Translations under genes and position numbers: made by a program
Assembly: GCA_003427395.1 (NCBI GenBank)
Contig: BFEA01000190.1
Coordinates: forward strand, 450,093-471,017
Source of the DNA: Chara braunii
Lineage: Eukaryota > Streptophyta > Charophyceae > Charales > Characeae
Length of the DNA: 20,925 nt
Reading direction: 5' to 3'
Shown: piece after piece, positions 7,475 through 15,765 of the stretch
Position numbering within the stretch: position 1 is the stretch's first letter
How the letters are laid out: every line of letters starts with the position of its first letter
The notes under the pieces: generated by a model
The model's input: only the letters and a program-made list of their open reading frames with translations
Database searches by the model: none
Told to the model about the DNA's origin: nothing

Positions 7475-9360
7475 TATTCTGCTCTTTGATCTTCTTCCTA
7501 GCGCAGCCTCTCATCCTCTTCTCCATCTTCGTCATCATACTTCACTATGCCGCACCTATCCCCATCTCCCTCGATCTCTGTTTGTTTCTAGATCCCCCTC
7601 CCTCTGCACTATCTAATGCACCTGGCCGATACCCCGGTCATGTTCACACACTCTATCTCTCGTCTATGTAGGGAGGGGAGTACCGAGAGCGCACGACATC
7701 CCCGGTAACTATGACGAGGAATGCACTACAACAATGAGCGGGAGATGCTTTTCATCGTGGATTTGGCAAAAAGATCGGCTCGGTGGAAGCAGATGTCAAG
7801 ACTGCAGCACCGAATGAATCTCTCACTGAAACATGTGTCAGGTGCATTCCAATGATCACTTCAGACAACACAGATGGGTTCCTCTCTTTGAACTGGTGGG
7901 ACAGACTCCACACCATGCTCATGTAAGCTCCTAACCCCGCATTAGTTTGTCAACTACCTCAGTCGACTAGATAGGTAGATTCAGAATGAATTTATTCGCT
8001 AAACGCGACTGGATGCATTGTCACCTCACTAGCTCCCCTCACCATAGCTAGGCGCATCACTACTTCATCTAACTCCTAACTTACTAACTTAGTACTAAAA
8101 CTAACCACAGATTTGAGGTCGGCCGCCCCCAAAACCCCTACTACGAGCCTTCTCTTGTCTGATTCTTTTCAGAAATGGGCAAACCCCGTCCGTTTCTTTT
8201 CCCCCCTTCCGCTGTCCGCCATAGCTCCGACCCACCACTTTCCTCGATGAACACTTATTTTACTAACTTTCTCCCTACTTCTTCTTCACTACCAGGTTCG
8301 CCCTACCCAAAAACTCCTGTTTAGTACCTTAGTCCACTTGATTCCGTCTAGAGTCGGGTAGACTAGACAAATCCTGCCCCGCCATAGTCATCTCTCTCGA
8401 TACTTCCGCGCACCGACTTTCTCTCTAACCTTCTGTTTCACTAATCTAACACCGAAACTAACTTCATCAATGTGCTCGCACTGTGCGAAAACCCCTGTCT
8501 ACAAACTTAGTTCACTCGATTTGGATAATAATTGAGTGAGCTACGCACTTTTCGGCCCTCTGTACTCATCTCTCTCTCTGTCCGGTGTTGAATGCACCCA
8601 ACACAATTCAGCGCCCAAGTTCGTTCTTCTTCCTTTGCAGCCCTACCCGCTACCTGTCTGGCGCGGCTACTAGTAGTCTCCTCCGCTGCCTCAACGCTCC
8701 CGGTCGTACTACCACCTCCCTCCACTACTAGCGCCCGTCGGCATTCAGTGCGGCCACGGTGAACAGTCTCCGACCCCGCCAGCTAGCACGTAGCTTAGTC
8801 AGTCTCCCGCCCTGCCTACTACAACCGCCGGGTTCTGCAGGCCGCCACTACACAGACCGCTGTAACAGCGTCTCCGCATGGCTTACGCAGGACTAGATAA
8901 ATAGTTGTGCGCTGCTTCTTGATTTATACTTTTGTTCGACACTGGCATGCCCTTTTCCCTGTACGCCCTGAATGCCCGAAGTTCCATACGGTACTAGCTG
9001 GCTGGGCTTGTGGAGACCGGGGCCGGGTACTGCTGGCTCAGCATAAATGAACTCCGCCACTTCGGCCCCCCTCTTTTCTTTGGGCCACCTCCGAACGGTC
9101 ACCTCTGAAGGGCCTTCGCCCTGACCTTTCGGTATTATAGCAGCTACGACCTCGACCGTTCAGACGATGACTACTAAGACTTTGACTTGTCTAGGCGGTG
9201 GCGGCTCTGACCCTGACTCTCCAACCATAGCATCTGCGATCGTGACCCTGGCTGTCCAGGACCCTAGCAGGTACAGCCTCCGACACCCGCCACAGGCTCA
9301 AGTGCTCGGAGATACCCTACACAGGTACGGCGGGGTCTAAGGCTCATGTACCGGAATAAG
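7475..9360 (+). other. Body of copy B, C/T-rich, no gene seen
   Basis: No coding region is supported. A weak repeat with a period of about 178 bases is visible: AAAACCCCTACTACGAG near 8132, AAAAACTCCTGTTTAGTAC near 8310 and AAAACCCCTGTCTACAAAC near 8489. Each is followed by a TTAGTCCACTTGATT-like phrase and a C/T-rich stretch, and a possible fourth copy lies near 7935. Hairpins include GTCTAG/CTAGAC at 8346-8368 and ACTCGAT/ATTGAGT around 8515-8536 with one wobble. Confidence 0.45.
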
Positions 9361-9424
9361 CAGCGAAAATAACTAAAAACAACAACACAGAAAAATACAA
9401 AACGAATATAGATATATCAAACCA

Positions 9425-10053
9425 GTAGTCAATAAACTGGCCGCTACCGGGACTCCCCTAACAAAACTAAAAAGGATAGTCCAACGGGACCCTCGACCCC
9501 TCAGTCCCTTCCAAACTCCAACGCTCCTATGCCGCTGCCCGTTGGCCTCGATCCCCGTACCTCCACAACAATAGTCCAGTGTCGTGACCTACAAGGCTAA
9601 GCCCAAGCCTAGTACTAGCCCAAGCGGTGTCTCATATAAAGTGGTGCTACACGGCCCCCAGGCTTAGGAAAATAGCCTGGCCCTCACCCCTTCTTCTAAC
9701 TACGCACGCCGTCACCAGGCCCCCACGCTGGCTTGCCTTCTCACGTCGTGACTACCTTGCGCCCCATCTCGCCCGTCGGCCTACCAATGATCAACCGTCC
9801 TGAATAAAAAATAAACCTTTTTATTCCTAAAAAAGAATACAGGCTGGCCAACTAAGCCGGCTGCCTAATCAAGTGGAGGAATCACACACGCGCCTTAAGA
9901 CTGCGCGCCCACTCACGCTCTACTCTAGTCAACCATCCTATTCGTGTAACCCAACAGACTTAGCCGCGACTCGTGCGACATACTTAGACTTCTAGACTTA
10001 CTTCCTGTCAATTGCAAAAACCAGGGCGGATACCCTTGTCAGGGTATTCGCAC
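9425..10053 (-). repeat. Tail module C' of copy A'
   Basis: On the reverse strand it shares with C the opening GGTGCGAATACCCT hairpin, TTTTTGCA, TTGACAG, AAGTAAGTCT, GAGTAGAG, GTGGGCGCGCAG, GCGCG, a loop GGCTTAGTTGG, CTAGTACTA, AAGGGACTGAGGGGTCGAGGG and AGTTTTG. The stem around the GGC-TAGTTG loop differs from that in C: AGGC plus GCC arms here, GTCGGC/GCCGAC in C. Pairing is kept although the bases differ. Confidence 0.75.
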
Positions 10054-10331
10054 CAACAACACAACAATGGGAGATGAGACAAGGCGGGCGGTTGTGGGTA
10101 CGAGGCGAGTACGGGAAGGTGGAGCTGAGCACTGTGGGCAAGGAACTGCGAAGAGCGAGAAGAGAGGGAGAACTAGCGCAGAAGAGCGGAGCCTTGGAGG
10201 AGGGAGTGAGGCCGACTGGGTGGCAAGAACGGACGAACGAACCTGGACAAGAAGGGGGCGAGGGGTGCATGCAGGCGACGCTGGCTATGGTGGAAGCGAG
10301 TGGGAGTAAGAGGGAGCCGAGAACGTGAAAA

Positions 10332-10361
10332 CCCGTCCGATCCTTGATAAAAACGGACGGG
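10332..10361. repeat. Hairpin CCCGTCCG/CGGACGGG
   Basis: The arms at 10332-10339 and 10354-10361 are exact. The loop contains CTTGATAAAAA. A related but different stem around CTTGACAAA occurs about 180 bases on (about 10505-10530, CGTTT/AAACG), followed by similar flanks (CGATT followed by GGG). Confidence 0.8.
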
Positions 10362-11002
10362 GAAACAGTCGATTCCGGGGTTGTGGCCCGAGCGAGTCAA
10401 TTGAGGAGGTTAGTTTGACGATTGGAGTAGTGTTAAGGAGGTTAATATAGAAAGGTGGTGCGCTGGGATATGGAGAACGGGGGGGGAGAAGCGAACTTGG
10501 CATAACATCCCCGTTTCTTGACAAAAACGAACGAGTAAAAGTACGATTTTGGGAGTCTATGACTGGGCGATCACGTTGGTAAAGGCGGATCTTGAGTTGG
10601 GGCGAAGCATTCTGCGGTACAAGCCACAAGGGCTGCGTGCGAGAGGCATGGTGGGAAGTGGGAAAGGAGACCGTACAACAAGAGATGAATCTGTCCGCAT
10701 TCTAGCGGAGGATCCATCCTGAATTTGCTCATCCTATCGAGGGAATTTGCCTCTCTTTTTCCCTATGCACATAGTTGAAAATTAGTGTATAGGTTCTTGT
10801 TTTGAAAGAAAACTCATTCCGACTGAGCTCACCATCCATCCCGTACCCACGGGCGGGCCCTCCTCAGCCATGCGCGTCGTCTGTGGTAGCATCGTGACCA
10901 TCAATCGCCGTAACAGTAGCCATTGCGCTGCCCGCGAAGCTTGTTGCAGGTGGTTGTCTCCTTCGTGTTGGTGATCGGGTTCGTAGTAGGATCACGATGT
11001 CG

Positions 11003-11035
11003 AGGCAAATACCCTGACAACAAGGGTATTTGCCG
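11003..11035. repeat. 12-bp hairpin, third AATACCC structure
   Basis: GGCAAATACCCT at 11004-11015 pairs exactly with AGGGTATTTGCC at 11023-11034, leaving the loop GACAACA. It resembles the opening hairpins of C (4968-4997) and C' (10024-10053), which share AATACCC and GGGTAT arms and a GACAA or TACAA loop. Its outer pairs are different. Confidence 0.85.
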
Positions 11036-11466
11036 GGGTTTTCCAACTTCGCACGTTGCGTGACTCTTTTGTTGAATTGAAGGACTTGATGAGACGACGT
11101 TGCCAAAAGTTTATTCAGACCTGACTTATGACTAACAAACAAAAAGTTTCGAAAGTTAGTCCGAACGCGAGAGGCGTCTAGGTAGGGTAATGCCTCGCTT
11201 TTGTCGGAGCCGAAGGAATATGCGGACATAGGAACGGTAAAATAGACCTATTCTACCTAGAGTAATGTCGCACGACTGTTAAGCCACGCGATTCAAGGCC
11301 TGAATGGGCTAAAAAGGGGGGATGCGCAGGGTATGGAAACGCTGCGCAGAAGGAATGGGGAGTTTTTTATTTGGTCGCGGAGCTTGACACCGAGCCAGGG
11401 GGTTGCTAGGCCAATGCCAGGGTTGCGGGGCCTGCCAACGGGGTAAGGCATGCAAGACCATAGACG

Positions 11467-11541
11467 GGCAGGCAGGGTCTGCAAGGCCACAGGCAGGCTG
11501 GGCCTACCGGGCCACAGGCAGGCACGGCCTGCAAGGCCATA
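11467..11541. repeat. 25-bp tandem repeat, three units
   Basis: GGCAGGC starts units at 11467, 11492 and 11517. Each has GGGCCT or GGTCTGC-like centre DNA and ends in GGCCACA or GGCCATA. A fourth decayed unit may lie just upstream (about 11440-11465). Confidence 0.85.
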
Positions 11542-11565
11542 ACATAGGGGATAGGGACAGGGTTG

Positions 11566-11621
11566 AGCTCTTCATATAGAAGAGCTGCTCCTATCACGGC
11601 TATCACCACCGTGATAGGAGC
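11566..11621. repeat. Two abutting perfect hairpins
   Basis: AGCTCTTC (11566-11573) pairs with GAAGAGCT (11579-11586) around ATATA. One base later, GCTCCTATCACGG (11587-11599) pairs exactly over 13 bp with CCGTGATAGGAGC (11609-11621) around nine bases. Confidence 0.9.
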
Positions 11622-11701
11622 CATCCCAGTAGGTCACATCACCCGACTTCTACCCGACAGACACAGTGATCGAGCCTGATATGCTGGGCCCTACTGGGCA
11701 G

Positions 11702-11717
11702 AGCTCCTGTTGGAGCT
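11702..11717. repeat. Hairpin AGCTCC/GGAGCT
   Basis: Exact 6-bp arms around TGTT, between the 13-bp and 27-bp hairpins. Confidence 0.8.
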
Positions 11718-11733
11718 GCTTTATTTTGTGGAT

Positions 11734-11792
11734 GGCGCGGTCCATCTCGACCGTGCGATCGCTGAGATCGCACGGCCGAGATAGGCCGCGCC
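11734..11792 (-). repeat. 27-bp near-perfect hairpin
   Basis: The arms at 11734-11760 and 11766-11792 flank GCTGA. Twenty-four of 27 positions are Watson-Crick pairs. Of the three exceptions, two (A-C and C-A on +) become G-T pairs on the - strand, and one T-G becomes A-C. An RNA from the - strand, the orientation of A', would therefore pair at 26 of 27 positions, against 25 for the + strand. That is only a weak strand preference. Confidence 0.88.
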
Positions 11793-11852
11793 GACATTAG
11801 CATGGCACCTGCGCAAGGATGACACAAATAAATTGAGAGATGGTCCAAAATT

Positions 11853-11874
11853 TTCGAGTCCCTCAGGACTCGAA
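11853..11874. repeat. Hairpin TTCGAGTCC/GGACTCGAA
   Basis: The arms at 11853-11861 and 11866-11874 are exact around CTCA. Read on the reverse strand, AAGTTCGAGTCC resembles a tRNA B box, but the surrounding DNA folds into separate small hairpins (GTTCGTG/CACGAAC nearby) rather than a cloverleaf. Confidence 0.8.
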
Positions 11875-11922
11875 CTTGGGTCTGTATGTCAACAGTTCGT
11901 GCGTGTACCACGAACGCGAAGT

Positions 11923-11946
11923 AACCGTTGGCATAAGCCAACGGTT
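11923..11946. repeat. 10-bp hairpin, copy A' version of the co-varying stem
   Basis: AACCGTTGGC (11923-11932) pairs exactly with GCCAACGGTT (11937-11946) around ATAA. Compared with the A hairpin at 4889-4912, three of the four outer pairs have changed on both sides while full pairing is kept. Confidence 0.88.
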
Positions 11947-12079
11947 TTCAGGAAAAAAAAGAGAAAAAAAAAAACTCACTAAAAACTAAGACTAGCCAAC
12001 TAGGAGGCGCCACATGGCGCACAATGAAGTGTCTGGTGCACTTTAGCCCCAGTAAACATGACAGCGCCTGTAAGAGCGG

Positions 12080-12240
12080 GCGACCGTTTCATCAGTGAGG
12101 TAAGTGTATCGTTCTTTTTGTTGTTTTCTTTTCTTTTTAGAGATCTTCATTAGATTCCTCTTGTAGACTTTCTTTAGTTATATTTTCTTTTTGGATTTTT
12201 ATTTTTCTTTAGATTTTTGTTCTTTTTTTTGTTCATGGTT
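12080..12240. other. GGTAAGT followed by a T-rich tract
   Basis: GAGGTAAGTG at about 12097 is followed by a pyrimidine-rich stretch and TTTTCTTTTCTTTTTAG at about 12125-12141. The 5' and 3' signals are intron-like, but the implied intron is only about 40 bases and no coding exon flanks it. It is more likely compositional. Confidence 0.25.
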
Positions 12241-12251
12241 TTACTAGGAGT

Positions 12252-12275
12252 GCCCGTTCGTTTCAACGAACGGGC
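12252..12275. repeat. 11-bp inverted repeat with 2-base centre
   Basis: GCCCGTTCGTT (12252-12262) and AACGAACGGGC (12265-12275) are exact reverse complements around TC. Confidence 0.9.
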
Positions 12276-12441
12276 TGATTCGGCTCCAATAGGATGAGCA
12301 AAACGAAATGAATTTGCCACGGAAACGTGGCTACGTTCCGGGCTTGGGTCTTAGGGCCTTGTACATATGTTACGAGGGACTCTCTGGACACGCTTTGGGT
12401 AGTTTTCAGTCGTGACGAACGGTCGCGACTGTTAGGGTTTC

Positions 12442-12443
<2 letters not shown>

Positions 12444-12477
<34 letters not shown>
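12444..12477. repeat. (AG)n microsatellite
   Basis: About 17 AG units end in AAAG, inside copy A' beside a pair of CTTACCTGGCG repeats. Confidence 0.95.
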
Positions 12478-12482
<5 letters not shown>

Positions 12483-12494
12483 GGGAGAGGGGAC

Positions 12495-12565
12495 CTTACC
12501 TGGCGACGGTGACAGGGGGAGCGCCTTACCTGGCGGTTGCTGCGACGTGACCACAACCAGGTAAG
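12495..12565. repeat. CTTACCTGG repeat and inverted copy
   Basis: CTTACCTGGCG occurs at 12495 and 12525, a 30-base spacing. The exact reverse complement CCAGGTAAG follows at 12557-12565, so the second copy and the inverted copy form a 9-bp hairpin. The inverted copy reads as a splice donor on +, and the direct copies read as donors on -. A T-rich tract follows on +. Confidence 0.75.
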
Positions 12566-12569
12566 TGTT

Positions 12570-12635
12570 TTTTTTTTCTTCTCTTCTTTTTGTTCTTTTT
12601 CTTTTTTCTTATTTTGTTTTTGTTTTGTTTCTAAG
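12570..12635. repeat. Polypyrimidine tract in copy A'
   Basis: T-rich DNA with scattered C and G. Long open frames across it on both strands, including a 219-codon frame on the reverse strand ending near 12440, are compositional and run through the AG microsatellite. Confidence 0.85.
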
Positions 12636-12970
12636 TTCCTGGTGTTGTCGTGGCTGCGCCGTCCGACTTCAGGAGCAGGCTGCAGCACCCAACGGCACCC
12701 GAACCTGGCACTGGTTGCAGCCGGGTGCGGGCGCCTGTTGCAGCAAAGGGGAGGAGCCCCTTTGGACTTGACTCTAGTTCGACTGAAGGAGATGACTGGG
12801 TGGGGGAATCTGCTCGTTTTGTAGAAAACAAGCTGCCCCCTGCCCAGGAAAACGAAGGGGAAGAAGCACCAGCCACGTATGTGGTCGCGGGTTCCGGGAA
12901 GATACATGGAGTAGAAAGAAAAGAAAAAAAGGGAGAGAGAGAAAAGTAAGAAAGGAAAAAGAAAAGTAAC

Positions 12971-13279
12971 GGCCGCGAATGTGGCCGCGGCCGTAGAACA
13001 GGTGCAGCCCCTAGAAGGTTCTAGGGGTTGATGGGACAGTGCCTGTTCAGTTGAACAAGCAGCACTGAAATGGCTGAGTACAACCATTTCGAGACGCACC
13101 TGGCCTGGGGAACGACTAGGTGCTCCAGGAAACTGATGACCCTGGTTCCCCTAAGGGGAAACCAAGGCATAGGGCTCCTGGCCATTGATTTAGATCAAGG
13201 GCCAGTAACTCTGACGAATTTTTGCCTGGCTGTGGGCAAGGCAGCTGCCCACATGCCTTCGACTGGCTATAAAAGCCAG
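12971..13279. repeat. Hairpin run in copy A'
   Basis: Consecutive stem-loops have mostly exact arms. They are GGCCGC/GCGGCC (about 12971-12992), CCCCTAGAA/TTCTAGGGG (13008-13027), CAGTGC plus TGTTC with GAACA plus GCACTG (13037-13067), and GAAATGG/CCATTTC (13067-13090). TTCCCC/GGGGAA (13146-13160), CTGGCC plus TTGAT with ATCAA plus GGCCAG (13178-13205), TGTGGGCA/TGCCCACA (13231-13253) and CTGGCT/AGCCAG (13263-13279) follow. They follow one another with little spacer. The last contains TATAAAAG. Confidence 0.85.
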
Positions 13280-13323
13280 CACTCCACCCAGCTGCATCAC
13301 ACTTGTGGCAGTGCTGCTGGGGT

Positions 13324-13463
13324 ATTCACTTGAGTGAATGCTAGATGGCTGCTACATGTTGCTGGAGAAGGGCGGTGCTGCCAGTAAAGGTGCCGAAGTG
13401 GAGAGTGGAGGTCTGCAGGTTGGAGGAGGATTGCTGGAGGTGGCCATAGCTGTGAAACACAGC
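13324..13463. repeat. Further hairpins in copy A'
   Basis: ATTCACT/AGTGAAT lies at 13324-13339 around TG, and GCTGTG/CACAGC at 13449-13463 around AAA. They extend the run toward the GCGCTGCC array. Confidence 0.8.
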
Positions 13464-13569
13464 CGTAGCCGCCAACTCAGCGAGGTGAGAAGAGGAGAGG
13501 CTGCCATAGCCGCCGTGCTGAGGGGTGTCAGCATGAGGTGTCGCTGTTCGCGGCAGGGGTCTTCGGCAA

Positions 13570-13720
13570 GCTGCGCAGGGGAGGCTCTGCCCGTTTTGCA
13601 CGGCGGCGGCAGTGTAATGTTGCCAGTGCTGCGGGAACACTGCCGAATTTTTTGGCGGCAGCTGTGCGTTCTGAGTAGTGGCGCGGAAGCGCTGCCAAAA
13701 TTTTACGGCGGTGGAGTCGA
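13570..13720 (-). repeat. GCGCTGCC array in copy A'
   Basis: GGAACACTGCCGAATTTTTTGGCGG at about 13634 and GGAAGCGCTGCCAAAATTTTACGGCGG at about 13685 lie 51 bases apart, matching the 52-base period of the A array. Neighbouring DNA is rich in TGCCAGTGCTGC-like phrases but too decayed to count units. The AAATTTTAC tail also occurs in the B' array. Confidence 0.6.
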
Positions 13721-14129
13721 TGTTATCTTTTTATACTGGCAGCACGTCGGCAACACTATTGTGAGGGAAGATTGATGCGGGTTTTGCGCCAGTGGAGACA
13801 GTTTTGTGTGTGATCTGACGCTGTTGTTGCGAAGCAGCCAGGGTACCGGGTTGACGGCAGCAAGCAGTGGTCCGAATATTTTGTTTGTGGTGCGCGGTGG
13901 TTTGGGTGAATTTCAGTGTGGCCTAGAGGTTGGGCCGACGCTGGTGCGTGGTTGAAACTGTGCGGTAGTGATGCATGGGCTGGTGACATGAGGAGGACGC
14001 GAAGTGAGTGCTCGCGACGGAGACTATCGGAGTTGCAACGCTTGCGGTTTGCGCCAGAAGGACATCCTTATTTTTTACGGGCCTCGCGGCACTTGCAGTT
14101 TCGACTAGGTCCACCTTTATTTTTTTAGC

Positions 14130-14520
14130 AATGCGCAGCGCAAGCGGGATGTGAGAGTGGGACCACCCACTGTTGTGGTGGTAACGTGGGACCGTCTGGG
14201 ACTATTTGGGGACCAGGTGAGACCGATTTTGAAGATCGGAACCGACATATTGGGGTGGTTATTGTGAGCGTACGTGGTACCTGGAGAAAACGTGAGCTTG
14301 TGATTGGCTGAGAGTATCCTTGGTGGAGAAAGTACAGTTAGGACTGTTGGGACCACATGGGACTCATTGCTGGGGACACCCTCCTGGAGGGTTATCTCAC
14401 TTGAGCTTTCAGTGGAGGTGACTTTCGCTCATAGGAGCACTTGGAGAGTGGGGTGGCCGTCGTTCAGTGGAACGACCACGAGTTGTGCAGTTGTGAGCTA
14501 CATATTTCCAGCCTCAACGA
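14130..14520 (-). repeat. GGTCCCA-rich patch in copy A'
   Basis: Read on the reverse strand, the patch contains repeated GGTCCCA/GGTCCCC/AGTCCCA phrases matching the patch at 2560-2900 of A. No gene is supported. Confidence 0.55.
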
Positions 14521-15765
14521 CAATCGTCTTCTCAACTTTGACTGGAATATTTCTTGGCTTCTTGAGTGGGCCGGATCAAACTTCACTCAAGGTCAGTTGA
14601 ATGACTCAGATTTTCCTTCACGCCTGTGTGAAACCACACTTTGCTTGACCTTCTTGTTTTGAATATTCAAAGGAAAAGGCAGAGGAAAGTTGTATGAATC
14701 ATGCATGTAAATGGAAAAGTCTGACTTGAGTATGGGATTGCACTGTTTTCTCTCGAACTTGCTTCTTTAGATGTTGTGCAGGTAGGTAGAAAAATGCTTG
14801 CTATGGAGATTGACTTTGCCTATTTGGGGTGGAGAAAGGGATTGTCATGCTTCTATCTTTCACCTGCCTGCGTGACAGAAGTACTTAAATTCTGAAATGA
14901 GTAATTTCAACGGGTGTCATGAAAGAAAACTTCTGAATAAAATGGAAATGCAGTCAGTTGGACTTAGCATTTTCCCAGGATTGACATATTTTATCTGAAA
15001 TATATATATACCTGTCAAAGTGATTCTCATTCTCTATCTCATTCAATTTTTTTACGTCTAAGTTACCATGAACCGAGAAGGAATGAGAATAATTGAACTA
15101 CTTGCAGTGAACGCATTCTCCTTTCTCTTGAAAGCATCCAAGGCGAGGGTTCGTATACTTTCGGAGCCGCCCCTGTTATCGACTTGGAGTGGACCCGACT
15201 CGTCGGGGGTGGTACTTTGCCAACTCGGTGGTGACGGCCCAACCTATGAGATCTGAGTCTTCAGACTCAGGCGAGGGGAAGGAGTATCCACAGACCACTT
15301 CCTAGAGGAAGAGGCATGCAACGCGTCAAGCAACGCCCCTGATCAAGAATCATCCGCGAAGCAACCTGTTATCCAGGAAGATTGAGAATGTATGGAGACA
15401 GGCGTATGCGTGTTTAATCATAGGTCGGCGTTAGTTGGAATGAATAACTTCGGCAGCGTGTCTCATCAAGTCAAAATTAAGGCAGTCCGACTATCGTGTC
15501 GACTGCACCAATGTTATTATCGATAATCGACTTATCATTGGCGATTGTATGATTGTTTTGTGGAATTCGACCCGGGGTGGTCGGATTGTGTTTGATATCA
15601 TGTTGTTGGATGTACTATATGATGATTCTGATTCTTTCAATTATCATTTCAGATTGGGCATGTTCCTATCGACTATGGTCGGCTCCTTTTTGCGAAATTA
15701 TGTGTGTTTGTTATAACTTTCTTTTGATTGTGTGTCTAAGGGACTAGGATTAATCTTGTGGTGTC
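14520..15765 (-). repeat. A/T-rich body of copy A', paired with 1300-2560
   Basis: This is the best-preserved body region between A and A'. It includes an identical 26-base block at 15560-15585 and close matches at 15322-15390 and 14774-14789. Stops interrupt all frames in both copies at different places, so no protein appears to be under selection. Confidence 0.7.

Larger units (their letters stand above)
6427..9360 (+). mobile_element. Copy B: subfamily B element (+), partner of B'
   Basis: The copy opens with TGTCGAGCGCATC at 6427, like A and A'. Bases from about 6600 to 7475 match the reverse complement of 20035-20925 at roughly four in five positions by eye. The rest, 7475-9360, is assigned only by position and by internal repeats, and it does not align clearly with B'. 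The right end is set by the start of the C' tail of A', so it is uncertain. No protein-coding frame is conserved between B and B'. Confidence 0.6.
10054..11922. other. Extra segment of A' absent from A; hairpin-rich, no gene seen
   Basis: This lies between the CGTTGGC hairpin and the tail of A'. It holds a GA-rich stretch (10060-10330), two related hairpin repeats at 10332 and about 10507, another AATACCC hairpin at 11003-11035, a 25-bp tandem repeat (11467-11541) and a hairpin cluster (11566-11874). It could be an insertion in A', or DNA lost from A. Open frames of 65-121 codons overlap on the reverse strand without recognisable domains. Confidence 0.5.

Noticed and set aside
11080-11125. 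Hammerhead-like ribozyme core around CTTGATGAGA, also at 1590 and 15465
   Set aside because: The conserved CTGATGA and GAAA core strings are not present in the right order, with an extra T in the first. Other CTGATGA sites (about 16660, 20823) also lack a GAAA partner.
11840-11946. tRNA or tRNA-derived SINE on the reverse strand, from a B-box-like GTTCGAGTCC
   Set aside because: The presumed T-arm does not pair well, and the region folds instead as separate perfect hairpins (11853-11874, GTTCGTG/CACGAAC, 11923-11946). No acceptor stem was found.
12440-13099. 219-codon open frame on the reverse strand
   Set aside because: It ends in a serine-leucine repeat encoded by the AG microsatellite, passes through a polypyrimidine tract and the hairpin run, and is not kept in copy A. 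No domain is visible.
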